Assembly (NCBI GenBank): GCA_046350115.1
Contig: JAXMAZ010000006.1
Location: forward strand, 193,217 to 257,216
Source: JAXMAZ01 sp046350115
GTDB lineage: Bacteria > Planctomycetota > Planctomycetia > Gemmatales > Gemmataceae
Length of the DNA: 64,000 nt
Direction of reading: 5' to 3'
Below the pieces are notes generated by a model. It had not been told where the DNA came from, made no database searches, and saw nothing but the letters and a program-made list of their open reading frames with translations. The translations under genes were made by a program, and so were the position numbers. This document shows, one piece after another, positions 55,592 through 63,873 of this stretch (the first letter of the stretch is position 1; each line of letters starts with the position of its first letter).

Positions 55592-56578
55592 CTAGTGGCT
55601 CCCAGACGTCGTCGCTCCTGCCCTACGAAGCCGGCGATGCCGCCAATAACCTAGAACGTCCGAGAGGGTTCGGTCGAGTTGATACCTCGGCTCCCAGCCG
55701 GTCGCCCGGCGGAGCTTGGTCGGGTCCGCCCGGGTGACGGCGGTGTCCGCCTTGCGGTTCGGTTCTGGCTGGGACTGGACCTCGACCGGCACCCGCGCCT
55801 GGGCCACCAGCGCGGCCAGCACGTCGGCGATCTTCCAGGTGCAACCGCGGCCGGCGTTGTACACCTCGCCGGCCGCCCCGCGTTCGATCAGCAGCCGGCA
55901 CGCGGCCACCATGTCCCGGACGTCGGTCAGATCCCGCTCGGCGGACAGGTCGCCGGTGCGGACGACCGGCTCCTGCTTGCCGGCCTCGGCGGCGGCGATC
56001 TGGCGGGCGAAGTTGGCGACGGCGTAGTCGGCCGGCTGCCGCGGGCCGATCTGGTTGAACAGCCGCACCCGGACGATGTCGAGGCCCGGGCTGCGGGTGT
56101 ACTGGTAGCTCATCAGGTCGGCCGCCGCCTTGCTGGCGGCGTAGGGGCTGGCCGGCTTGAGTACCGCCGACTCCGTCACCGGCCCCGGCCCGTCCGGGTC
56201 GCCGTAAACGAGGCCGGTGGACGCGAACAGCACCCGGCACGGCACCTCGCTGCGGACGACGGCGTCGTACAGGCTCTGGGTGGCGGCCAGGTTGTCCGCC
56301 CAGCAGGCCGCCGGCTCGCGGAACGACTTGCCCGGGTTGGCGTACCCGGCCAGGTGGAACACCCAGTCCGGCCGCACCTCCCGGAGTACCCGCTCGACCG
56401 CCGGCCCGTCCGCCAGCTCGGCCGGATACAGGTTTGCGACCGCCCGAAGGTGGGCGAGCTGGGCCGGCCAGGCGGCGTGCCGGCTCAGCCCGGCGACCGT
56501 GTGCCCGCCCTCGGCCGCCAGCAGTTCGGTCAGGTGCCCGCCGACGAACCCGGTGATCCCGGTAATGAACACGCGCAT
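55592..56578 (-). CDS. rmd: GDP-4-dehydro-6-deoxy-D-mannose reductase-like SDR
   Basis: 328 residues from ATG 56578. MRVFITGITGFVGGHLTELL is the NAD(P) loop. Also present are VFHLAGYANPGKSFREP, VLFASTGLVYGD (Ser/Thr), SPYAASKAAADLMSYQY (Y-x3-K) and VRLFNQIGPRQ. The fold is an extended SDR. The best guess is reduction of the gmd product to GDP-6-deoxy-D-mannose (GDP-D-rhamnose), because the gene follows gmd by 23 bp. An epimerase/reductase giving GDP-L-fucose is less likely since the GFP-specific Cys/His motif is not evident. The C-terminal residues (RRAGATTSGSH) are unremarkable. Confidence 0.82.
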   Translation of the reverse strand: MRVFITGITGFVGGHLTELLAAEGGHTVAGLSRHAAWPAQLAHLRAVANLYPAELADGPAVERVLREVRPDWVFHLAGYANPGKSFREPAACWADNLAATQSLYDAVVRSEVPCRVLFASTGLVYGDPDGPGPVTESAVLKPASPYAASKAAADLMSYQYTRSPGLDIVRVRLFNQIGPRQPADYAVANFARQIAAAEAGKQEPVVRTGDLSAERDLTDVRDMVAACRLLIERGAAGEVYNAGRGCTWKIADVLAALVAQARVPVEVQSQPEPNRKADTAVTRADPTKLRRATGWEPRYQLDRTLSDVLGYWRHRRLRRAGATTSGSH

Positions 56579-56601
56579 GGTGGCCCTCCGGACCCCGCGG
56601 G

Positions 56602-57597
56602 TCAGATGCCCCGCGCCCGCTGGTCCGGGGTGGCTTCCTTGCTCAGCCGGTCCAGGTCCGCCCGGACCATCATCTCGACCAGCTTCTCGAAGCTGACCTC
56701 CGGCTCCCAGCCGAGCTGCTTCTTCGCCTTGGCCGGGTCGCCGATCAGCAGGTCGACCTCGGCCGGGCGGACCAGGGCCGGGTCGATGACCACGTACTTC
56801 TGCCAGTCCAGGCCGGCGGCGGCGAACGCCAGCTCGACCAGCCGCTTGACGGTGTGCGTCTGGCCGGTGGCGATGACGTAGTCGTCCGGCGTGTCCTGCT
56901 GGAGCATCAGCCACATGGCCCGGACGTAGTCCCCGGCGAATCCCCAGTCCCGCTTGGCGTCCAGGTTGCCGAGCCGCAACTCCTTGGCCAGTCCGAGCTT
57001 GATCCGGGCCACCCCGTCCGTCACCTTGCGGGTCACGAACTCCCGGCCCCGCCGCGGCGACTCGTGGTTGAACAGGATGCCCGACACGCCGTACATGTCG
57101 TAGCTTTCCCGGTAGTTGATGGTGATCCAGTGGCCGTACAGCTTGGCCACCCCGTAAGGCGATCGCGGGTAGAACGGCGTGTTCTCGATCTGCGGGACGG
57201 CCTGCACCTTGCCGAACATTTCGCTCGACGACGCCTGGTAGAACCGGATCTTCCCTTTGCCCAACAGCCGGATCGCCTCCAGCATCCGGGTGACGCCGAT
57301 GGCCGTAAACTCGCCGGTCAGCACCGGCTGTTTCCAACTGGTCGGGACGAAGCTCTGGGCGGCCAGGTTGTACACCTCGTCCGGGTCGGACGCCTTCATC
57401 ACGTCGATGATCGACAGTTGGTCGAGCAGGTCCGCCTGGTGCAGGTGGATGCGGCCGGTGAGGTGGCTGATCCGGTCGAACGTCTCGGTGCTCGCCCGGC
57501 GGACGATGCCGTGGACCTCGTAGCCCTTTTCCAGCAGCAGTTCGGCCAGGTAGCTGCCGTCCTGCCCGGTCACGCCGGTGATGAGCGCACGCTTCAT
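56602..57597 (-). CDS. gmd: GDP-mannose 4,6-dehydratase
   Basis: 331 residues from ATG 57597. MKRALITGVTGQDGSYLAEL is the family start, with RRASTETFDRISHL next. NLAAQSFVPTSWKQPVLTGE, FYQASSSEMFGKVQAVPQ (Ser/Thr and Glu), PFYPRSPYGVAKLYGHW (Tyr148, Lys152) and GILFNHESPRRGREFVTRKV follow, then NLDAKRDWGFAGDYVRAMW. All catalytic residues are present. It makes GDP-4-dehydro-6-deoxy-D-mannose, the branch point to deoxyhexoses of surface glycans. It is the first gene of the gmd-rmd pair. Confidence 0.95.
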   Translation of the reverse strand: MKRALITGVTGQDGSYLAELLLEKGYEVHGIVRRASTETFDRISHLTGRIHLHQADLLDQLSIIDVMKASDPDEVYNLAAQSFVPTSWKQPVLTGEFTAIGVTRMLEAIRLLGKGKIRFYQASSSEMFGKVQAVPQIENTPFYPRSPYGVAKLYGHWITINYRESYDMYGVSGILFNHESPRRGREFVTRKVTDGVARIKLGLAKELRLGNLDAKRDWGFAGDYVRAMWLMLQQDTPDDYVIATGQTHTVKRLVELAFAAAGLDWQKYVVIDPALVRPAEVDLLIGDPAKAKKQLGWEPEVSFEKLVEMMVRADLDRLSKEATPDQRARGI

Positions 57598-57686
57598 GAG
57601 TGTCTGGACCCGCTGGGTTTCGGCCGTCGGACAGCAAAGTTATATCGCCCGGGAGAGGGCGGGACAGCCGGGCCGGCGGTGCGACC

Positions 57687-57732
57687 GGAAAAACCGAGCG
57701 GCGACCGCCAGACTGGCGACCGCCGCTCGGTT
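57687..57732 (-). terminator. Rho-independent terminator of the 57751-58893 gene
   Basis: On the minus strand, arms AACCGAGCGGCG and CGCCGCTCGGTT (57732-57721 and 57703-57692) enclose a second small stem. They are followed by TTTTTCC. It lies 19 bases after the stop at 57751. Confidence 0.8.
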
Positions 57733-57750
57733 GATAACGGGCAGGGGGTG

Positions 57751-58893
57751 TTACTTCTTCGGCCGGCTGAGGGCCGCGTAGTAATCGATCAGCCCGCGGG
57801 CCAAGGCGTGGTACGCGTCCTCACTGCCGGGAGCGGCCGGGCCGAATAAGAGCTGGTATTTCGCCATCTGGGCGAGCAGTTCGGTCGCGGTCGCCCCGAC
57901 CGACACCCACTTGGCCGGGTAAACGTTAGACCGCGCCGGGTCGCGGCCGATCTGGGCCAGCCCGTCGAGCACGTTCAAGAACCGGGCGATGTCCGCCGCT
58001 TGCCCGGGGGGCAAGTCGCGGATGGCAGGGGCAGCGTCCGCCCGAGCCTTCTTGACCGCGGCAGCCAGCCGGTCGGCGGTCGGACCGTCCACCCGGCGAC
58101 CGGCGGCTAGCGCCTCGACCGCCGCCGCCGCCGGGGCGGCCACCTCCGCCCGCGCCTGGTCCAAACCCGGGCCGGCGAAGGCCGGCGGGAACTCGAACGT
58201 CCCCGCACGGACCATTTGGATGACATCGGCGGCGACCGACCCCTCGAACGTCACCCGGGCCAGCACCTCAGCCGGGAACAGGGGTGAGTCGGCCTTCGCC
58301 CCTTTGGCCGACAGCTCGCGGATCGCTGCCGCCAGCCGGTTGAGCGCCTCACCGGACACCACCTGCTCTTCGGCCGGACGGACGAGCGCCGGGTCCAGTG
58401 CGGCCGGGTCGCCCAGCATCGGCGGCCGGGCGAACCCGGCGTCGCCCCGCTCGAACGCCATCTGATCGGCGATCAGTTGCCGGGGGTCGGCAGCCGGGCG
58501 GTTGGCCGCCGGGCGTGCCCCGGCGAACTGACGCAACTGCTCATTAACCACAGGGTTCTGAGCGGCGAGGCTGTTCACCCCGCCGCTGAGGTAGCCGCCC
58601 TGGAGGTACGGCGAGTAGTACTGATTCAGGAAGGCGTTCTGCTGGGCGTATACCCCGAGCGGGGCGGGGCCGGCGTAACCGTACTGCAGATTCATCCGGT
58701 TGAACTGCCCGGTGTACGGGTTCACCCACTGCTGGTTGAAGCTGAACGAGGAGCTGAACCCCATCCCGAACGAGCCGAACGGCGAGGAGTAGTACAGCCC
58801 GGGCCGGAAGCCGGGGAAGAACTGTGCGTCCGCCGGGGCGGCGGTCAGGGCCAGCCCGAGAGCGGCTGCCATCCGGAAGCGGCGAGGGATCAT
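57751..58893 (-). CDS. Secreted protein of unknown function
   Basis: 380 residues from ATG 58893. Signal peptide MAAALGLALTAAPADAQ cleaves before FFPGFRPGLYYSSP. The next 100 residues are rich in Tyr, Asn, Gly and Phe (FGSFGMGFSSSFSFNQQWVN). The rest is helical and alanine-rich (RQLIADQMAFERGDAG, GEALNRLAAAIRELSAKGA). No enzyme motif is visible. It may be an envelope structural protein. The gene ends with its own terminator and follows another secreted-protein gene by 62 bp. I recognise no family, although similar Tyr/Asn-rich starts are common among planctomycete exported proteins. Confidence 0.75.
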   Translation of the reverse strand: MIPRRFRMAAALGLALTAAPADAQFFPGFRPGLYYSSPFGSFGMGFSSSFSFNQQWVNPYTGQFNRMNLQYGYAGPAPLGVYAQQNAFLNQYYSPYLQGGYLSGGVNSLAAQNPVVNEQLRQFAGARPAANRPAADPRQLIADQMAFERGDAGFARPPMLGDPAALDPALVRPAEEQVVSGEALNRLAAAIRELSAKGAKADSPLFPAEVLARVTFEGSVAADVIQMVRAGTFEFPPAFAGPGLDQARAEVAAPAAAAVEALAAGRRVDGPTADRLAAAVKKARADAAPAIRDLPPGQAADIARFLNVLDGLAQIGRDPARSNVYPAKWVSVGATATELLAQMAKYQLLFGPAAPGSEDAYHALARGLIDYYAALSRPKK

Positions 58894-58955
58894 GTCGCAC
58901 CTCGGGTCGTTTCGGGCTACCGAGCGAACCCGCCGCCATGCGTCGCCCGTCTCGG

Positions 58956-60224
58956 TCACTTCTTCGGGCCGGCTGGCACCGTGCCGGGTGGGACCAGCTC
59001 CCTCCACTGACGATACACCGGCTCCAACTCCGCCTTACTGGCGTTCGCCCGGAAGGCGATCCGCTTTCCGGCCGGGACCAGCCGGACCAGGTGCCAGTGG
59101 GCCAGGTTGCGAACGGCGGGCCGGTCGTGCTGGAGGTACTCGATGAGCACGTCGATGGTTTCGGGCCGCCGCAGTTCGGCGGGGGTGAACCCGTGCAGCA
59201 GGGCGATGACCGTCTCCGCGTGGCCCGGCGTGTAACTGGCCGGGCCGATTAGGTGGCGGTACAGTTCTGCCTCCTGGGCGGCCCCCCGGCCGAGCCAGTG
59301 GCGGAAAACCGTGACGGCGAAGTCGGTCGCCTCCGGATCGGCGGCGACGGCCGCACCGGCGGCCGCCAGCCGGGGAAGGTCGTCCAGCGCTCCGGCGGCG
59401 ATCAACCCGACCCGCCGGTCGGCCGGGTCGGCCGACGCCAACGCCCGTTCGACGGCCGTGTCCGGCGTTTCGGCCCGCAGCCGCCGGTATCGCTCGACCG
59501 CGTCTCTCAGCCGCTTCACCTCGGGGGCGGACTCGGCCTTCGGATCGGCCCAGCCCGGCAATCGGTCCACCTTCACGACCCCGGGCGCCGGGCCGGTCGC
59601 GCTCGACCACGTGGTCAGGGCCGGCCCGGGCGGGGCGGTCAGGGCGAGGGTGGTTTTCCCGTTGTCGATCTCCACCCGCCCGCTCAGGGCCAGGGCGACC
59701 GCGGACAGCACCGGCTGATGGTCCGGTGACGGGTCGGCCTGAAAGCGGGTGCCCGCCGGCCACCGGCCGTTCAGCTCGACCGCCACCCGGCTGCCGGGTT
59801 CTTCCAGGGTGATCAGCCACTTGGCCTGGTGCAGCCGAAGCCGGACGAGGGCCGGGCCGGACGCCTTCTGATTGGCCAGGTCGATCCGGCCGCGGTCGAG
59901 GGTGATCTCCAGGTCCGCGTCCGCGGATTCGTGGAGGACGACGGCCGTCTCCAGCACCGGGATCGGGGACCGGCCGGTATAGTCCGCCCGGCATGTGGCG
60001 CTGACCGCTCCGGTCGGCCCGGCCAGGGTCGCACCCGGTAGCAGGACGAGCAGCTTGCCGGCCGGCAGGTCCGCGTTCGCCGGCAGCGGGTCGAACCGGC
60101 CCGGACCGGCCGCGACCGAGATGGCCGCCGCAGGCGAGGACGACCGGCCGGCCGGCGACCGCGCGGCGACGGGGGCGGCCACCGCCAGCAGGAGGAGCAC
60201 CGTCGGGCGAGCGAGCACGGGCAT
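58956..60224 (-). CDS. Secreted protein with FecR-like and HEAT-like parts
   Basis: 422 residues with a signal peptide (MPVLARPTVLLLLAVAAPVA). Residues about 45-215 look like an all-beta FecR/LysM-associated sensor-type domain (LLVLLPGATLAGPTGAV, VVLHESADADLEITLDRGRI, RVAVELNGRWPAGTRFQ). The C-terminal half is helical with HEAT-like repeats (RALASADPADRRVGLIAAGA, and HDRPAVRNLAHWHLVRLVPA). It sits in tandem with the other secreted-protein gene, so both may belong to one envelope function. The domain names are impressions; no function is claimed. Confidence 0.7.
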   Translation of the reverse strand: MPVLARPTVLLLLAVAAPVAARSPAGRSSSPAAAISVAAGPGRFDPLPANADLPAGKLLVLLPGATLAGPTGAVSATCRADYTGRSPIPVLETAVVLHESADADLEITLDRGRIDLANQKASGPALVRLRLHQAKWLITLEEPGSRVAVELNGRWPAGTRFQADPSPDHQPVLSAVALALSGRVEIDNGKTTLALTAPPGPALTTWSSATGPAPGVVKVDRLPGWADPKAESAPEVKRLRDAVERYRRLRAETPDTAVERALASADPADRRVGLIAAGALDDLPRLAAAGAAVAADPEATDFAVTVFRHWLGRGAAQEAELYRHLIGPASYTPGHAETVIALLHGFTPAELRRPETIDVLIEYLQHDRPAVRNLAHWHLVRLVPAGKRIAFRANASKAELEPVYRQWRELVPPGTVPAGPKK

Positions 60225-60272
60225 GGCAGACCTCGGCGGGCCGATACCGTCAGTGTAGCCGACCCGCGGGCG

Positions 60273-60755
60273 TCAGCCGACCGCCGAAGCGATCCGTTTC
60301 GCGAAGATCACCTTGTCGTCCCCGTCCGCGTAGAAGTCCGGGATGCGGGCGGCCTCGGCGTACCCGTGTTTCAGGTAAAACCCCCGCGTCGGCACGTACC
60401 CCGGCGTCGAACTCGTCTCGATGAGCAGCAGCCGGCCGCCCAGCCTGCGGACCTCCTGCTCGACGTCGGCGAGCATCCGCCCGCCGGTCCCCCGCCCGTG
60501 CCGCCGCTGATCGACCGCGATCCACCACAGCTCCCAGGTGCGGTCGGTCATGGCGGTCGGGGCGTAATACACGAACCCGGCCGGGCCGTCCGGCTCGTCC
60601 CAGGTGCGGGCGACGTGGCCGAAGGTGTGGTTGACCGCGTGGTAGTCGTCCAGCACTTCTTGAAGGGCGTCGATCTCGTGCGGCTTGAACACGCCGGTGC
60701 CGGCGGCCAGGGCGACGAGCGTCGGGGTGTCGTCCGGGGTGGTCGGGCGGAGCAT
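60273..60755 (-). CDS. GNAT-family N-acetyltransferase
   Basis: 160 residues. MLRPTTPDDTPTLVALA is the GNAT beta1-alpha1 start, and WELWWIAVDQRRHGRGTGGR is motif A with the acetyl-CoA loop (R-x-x-G-x-G). GRLLLIETSSTPGYVPTRGF (motif B) and YLKHGYAEAARIPDFY follow. The acceptor cannot be deduced. The start lies 25 bp after the stop of the Uma2 gene on the same strand, so the two are probably co-transcribed. Confidence 0.9.
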   Translation of the reverse strand: MLRPTTPDDTPTLVALAAGTGVFKPHEIDALQEVLDDYHAVNHTFGHVARTWDEPDGPAGFVYYAPTAMTDRTWELWWIAVDQRRHGRGTGGRMLADVEQEVRRLGGRLLLIETSSTPGYVPTRGFYLKHGYAEAARIPDFYADGDDKVIFAKRIASAVG

Positions 60756-60780
60756 CGGGCGGTCCGTTCGGGAGGGCGGG

Positions 60781-61359
60781 TCACACGTCGAACAGCTTGG
60801 CCACCGGGACGCGGAACCCGGGCAGCTCCGGGCCGCCGTCGAGTTCGTCCTCCTCGTTCAGAAGGACGGGCGGCCGCCCGGCCCGGGGGATGGTGACGGT
60901 CCGCAAGTCCGGGTCGATGATCCACACCTGCGACACCCCGACCGCGTGGTACAGCCGGGTCTTCCCCCGAATGACCTCGTGTGTCGTGGACGGGGAGAGG
61001 ATCTCGACCGCCAAAGTCGGGACGCCGACGAGGATCGTCGAATCGTCGTTCCCGGCGTTCGCCGCGGCGCCTCTCGGATCGAGATACACCACATCGACCC
61101 CGACCGTGGTGTCCGGGTCTTGGCGGAGACGGACACCGACCTCACCCGCGTGTACGCTCCCGCGGGGGGCCGGTTGGCCTTCCAGCCACCGCTCCAGGTG
61201 GTAGCTCACCCGGGATTCCACACGGGTGTGCAGCTTATTCCGGATCGTCATCCCGACCTCCCGGATTTGCCCGTCGATCAGCCACCGCTCGACCCCGTCG
61301 TCCGGCATCGCCAACAGATCGGCGGTCGTCTTCCGGGTGTCGGCCAGGATCGGTGCCAT
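60781..61359 (-). CDS. Uma2-family (DUF820) putative nuclease
   Basis: 192 residues from ATG 61359 (MAPILADTRKTTADLLAMPD). The family pattern is complete: ERWLIDGQIREVG (Glu), RVSYHLERWLEG, GEVGVRLRQDPDTTVGVDVV (the V-x-P-D-V-type strand, here VGVDVVYLD), TLAVEILSPSTTHEVIRGKT (E-x-x-S) and LYHAVGVSQVWIIDPDLRTV. These residues form a PD-(D/E)xK-like site, but no biological role is established. Uma2 genes are greatly expanded in planctomycetes and cyanobacteria. Leftward, just upstream of the GNAT gene. Confidence 0.88.
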   Translation of the reverse strand: MAPILADTRKTTADLLAMPDDGVERWLIDGQIREVGMTIRNKLHTRVESRVSYHLERWLEGQPAPRGSVHAGEVGVRLRQDPDTTVGVDVVYLDPRGAAANAGNDDSTILVGVPTLAVEILSPSTTHEVIRGKTRLYHAVGVSQVWIIDPDLRTVTIPRAGRPPVLLNEEDELDGGPELPGFRVPVAKLFDV

Positions 61360-61434
61360 CGTCCCCTCCCGGGTCGGTCCGGCGGTCCACTGATAGCTTA
61401 CCTGAAAGCCCACCCCGTTCCGAGGTGTCCCCCG

Positions 61435-61872
61435 ATGAAAGCCGCGTCCCTCGACGCCCCCGGCGGCCCCGAAGTCCTCCGCTACGGCGACCTGCCGACC
61501 CCGGACCCGAAGCCGGGCGAGGTCCGGGTGCGGGTGGCGGCGTCGGCGGTCAACCCGATCGACGTGTACTACCGCAACGGGATGGTGAAGGCCGACCTGC
61601 CGAAGCCGTACATCCCCGGGTGCGACTTCGCTGGGACCGTGGACGCGGTCGGGGCAGGGGTGAGCCGGTTCAAGCCGGGCGACCGGGTGTGGGGGTCGAA
61701 CCAAGGATTGCTCGGCCGGCAGGGGACGCTAGCCGAGTTCTGCTGTGTCGGTGAGGAGTGGGCGTACCCGCTGCCGGCCGGCGTGTCCGAGGCGGACGCC
61801 GCGGCGACCGCGCTGGTCGGGATCACCGCCGATCTCGGGCTTTTTTGGCGGGCCGGGCTCAAGTCCGGCGAC
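61435..61872 (+). pseudogene. NADPH:quinone oxidoreductase-like gene, truncated by an integrated element
   Basis: ATG 61435 reads MKAASLDAPGGPEVLRYGDL, then the GroES-like domain of zeta-crystallin/quinone reductases (VAASAVNPIDVYYRNGMVKA, IPGCDFAGTVDAVGAGVSRF, ALVGITADLGLFWRAGLKSG). After codon 146 (GAC 61870-61872) the sequence no longer matches. The expected nucleotide-binding motif GGSGGVG is absent. The frame runs on through the antisense of the recombinase to 62025. The gene was cut by integration; its other half should lie past the far end of the element. Confidence 0.85.
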
Positions 61873-63784
61873 CCACAGTTTCGTTGCGAAACTCCTGCGG
61901 CGGCCCGCTCAGCGGCTCGAAAACGACCTTTTCCAGCACAGACCGGTCACTCCCAGGCGACCGCTTTCGCTTCGGCTCGTACCGGTAGTGCCGGTAATGC
62001 AGGACAATCCTGGCCAGCACCTTAGACAGAGCCTCGGCCTTCTGCCGGTTCGAGTCCCCCTCGCACGCCACCTCCGCACCCCGAACCCGCTCCCTGGCGT
62101 CCTCCAGCGACCCCCTCAACTCGGTCAGCCGCTCGTCCATCGGCAACAGCACCGCCTCTATGGTGGCGATCTGCTCCTCCAGGTCGGCCAGCTTCTGCCG
62201 GGCGATCTGACGGGCACGGTCCGGAAGCTCCATGTACCGCTCGGTCGCCTGCTCTAGCTGCTGCCGCAGCTTGGCTAGCTTCTTCTGATCCTTGGACTGA
62301 TGCCGCGGGCTGTGGAGTTTGAAGGCAGCGGCCAGCGACCCAGCCGTCCAGGGCGTACCGGCCTCTCCTTTCACTCCCCACTTCTTGATGGTCGCCCACA
62401 GCAGCCCGATCATCCGGCAGTACTCCTGCTCGGCCCGGCCCAGACCCTCGACCGCGTCTTCTACCCAGTCCGGCGACGTGCCGGCCAAGACCTCGTCCAG
62501 CTTCTGCCCGGACTCGGTCAGGTACTTGGCGATGATCGGCTCGATCTCAGAGTGCTTGATGCGGTGAAGCCGGCAGCCCGTCTTGTTGTGCTGGCCGTAG
62601 CGGCGGAAGGTCGGGCAGACGTAGGAGTAAGGGTCTTTGTGATCCCGCTGTGTGACCCCTGACATCCTCAGGCCGCAGCTAGAACAATGCAAAAACTGGC
62701 CTAACCAGAGTGCCGAGGACCGGGGCGATCGTCGGGGCGAGTGAATCCCCTTCAGCTTGGCCTGGACCGCGTCCCAGGTGTCGCGGCCCACTAGCCCTTC
62801 TCCCCATTCCTTAGGGTAGATGTAGTCGGATTCGGGATGCAGCCGGCCAGTCAGTGCCCGGCCTCGCTTGGTCGGTGCTGGAACCGCCTTGCCGTCTCGC
62901 TGCTCGAAGAACGAGCCATGTGAATATTTGTTACCTACTGTACGTCCGACCAGATAGCAAGGATTTTTGAGGATGACGATCACGCGGTTGCCGTACCAGG
63001 CTTCACCGTAGACGGGGTCGATCTTGAGCGTCCGTAGCCGCTTGGCGATGCCGCCGTAGGTGATGCTCTCGGTGGCGAACCAGCGGAAGATCGACTGCAC
63101 CACTTCGATTCGTTCGGGGTCGCCTGGCACGAGTTGCAGAGTGTCGGCCTGGTCCCTGGACGGGAAGTTGGACTTGCCGTCGTACCGCTCGGTCCGGCCG
63201 TCCGGGTAGATCTTCAGCCGCTTGGCGTGCCCTTCGTACCGGACCCGCCACTTCTCCCGCTTATCAGCAGAGATGCAGGCTACATCGAATCCGTATGGTG
63301 GGTAGGAGCCGTTGTAGCGGCCCTCCGTCCAGACCTGGTTGATGCTCCTGAGTGTCCGGCGGGATCGCTCTAACTGCTCGTCACGACTGCGAACGGAATC
63401 GACGGTGGCGAGGATTTCGGTGCTGTAGTCACCGCTCGTGAGGCAACCGGCGGCCACGCTCCAGAGTTCGACATCGTTCTCTTGCAACTCACACGCGAAT
63501 CGCCCAAATTCATAGCTGTTTTTAGTGCCAAAGCGGTCCTTGGAATCGACCACGATCCAGTCGATCTGGCCAGCCCGAACGGCTTGCATGAGCCGCTGGA
63601 ATTCGGGCCGTTTGTAGGCTTCGTGGCGACTGCCGATATCCGAGTACCAGATGCGGGCGGTCAACCCCCTGGCGGTCAACCACCGTTTGATGTTGCTGAC
63701 CTGGCTGGTCTTATCTTGCTTGTCGCCGCTGACGCGGATGTACGCGACCCCGCGGGAGCCGGTGGGGGTGGTCGGGCTGGTCAT
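61859..63784 (-). CDS. Large serine recombinase/integrase
   Basis: 641 residues. GVAYIRVSGDKQDKTSQVSN contains the catalytic Ser19. Further resolvase motifs are YSDIGSRHEAYKRPEFQRLM and IDWIVVDSKDRFGTKNSYEF. The recombinase domain follows (INQVWTEGRYNGSYPPYGFD, YGGIAKRLRTLKIDPVYGEA, NPCYLVGRTVGNKYSHG). A zinc ribbon comes next (FLHCSSCGLRMSG, YVCPTFRR), then a long coiled coil (KKLAKLRQQLEQATERYMEL) as in phage integrases. The last codons (ETVGRRT, stop at 61859) lie in quinone reductase DNA, so integration set the present C-terminus. It catalyses attP x attB recombination of the element that begins here and extends beyond the window. It is AT-richer than flanking chromosome. Confidence 0.93.
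   Translation of the reverse strand: MTSPTTPTGSRGVAYIRVSGDKQDKTSQVSNIKRWLTARGLTARIWYSDIGSRHEAYKRPEFQRLMQAVRAGQIDWIVVDSKDRFGTKNSYEFGRFACELQENDVELWSVAAGCLTSGDYSTEILATVDSVRSRDEQLERSRRTLRSINQVWTEGRYNGSYPPYGFDVACISADKREKWRVRYEGHAKRLKIYPDGRTERYDGKSNFPSRDQADTLQLVPGDPERIEVVQSIFRWFATESITYGGIAKRLRTLKIDPVYGEAWYGNRVIVILKNPCYLVGRTVGNKYSHGSFFEQRDGKAVPAPTKRGRALTGRLHPESDYIYPKEWGEGLVGRDTWDAVQAKLKGIHSPRRSPRSSALWLGQFLHCSSCGLRMSGVTQRDHKDPYSYVCPTFRRYGQHNKTGCRLHRIKHSEIEPIIAKYLTESGQKLDEVLAGTSPDWVEDAVEGLGRAEQEYCRMIGLLWATIKKWGVKGEAGTPWTAGSLAAAFKLHSPRHQSKDQKKLAKLRQQLEQATERYMELPDRARQIARQKLADLEEQIATIEAVLLPMDERLTELRGSLEDARERVRGAEVACEGDSNRQKAEALSKVLARIVLHYRHYRYEPKRKRSPGSDRSVLEKVVFEPLSGPPQEFRNETVGRRT
61866..61885. other. 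Probable attachment-site junction of the recombinase element
   Basis: Similarity to quinone oxidoreductases stops at 61872, and the native recombinase tail begins immediately on the other strand. The crossover of a serine integrase uses a short core, expected in this span. The exact bases cannot be fixed without the other end. Confidence 0.55.
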
Positions 63785-63825
63785 GGACTGGTTCTCCTTC
63801 GGGAGTGTAGGTCACATACGAAAAC

Positions 63826-63848
63826 GAGGCGAGCGGCCTGCTCGCCTC
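63826..63848 (-). terminator. Rho-independent terminator of the right-edge gene
   Basis: Arms GAGGCGAGC and GCTCGCCTC around a 5-base loop. In the leftward direction the stem is followed by GTTTTCG. It lies 26 bases after the stop at 63874 and 42 bases before the recombinase start. Confidence 0.75.
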
Positions 63849-63873
63849 AATCGGGGATTGGTACAGGACATTC

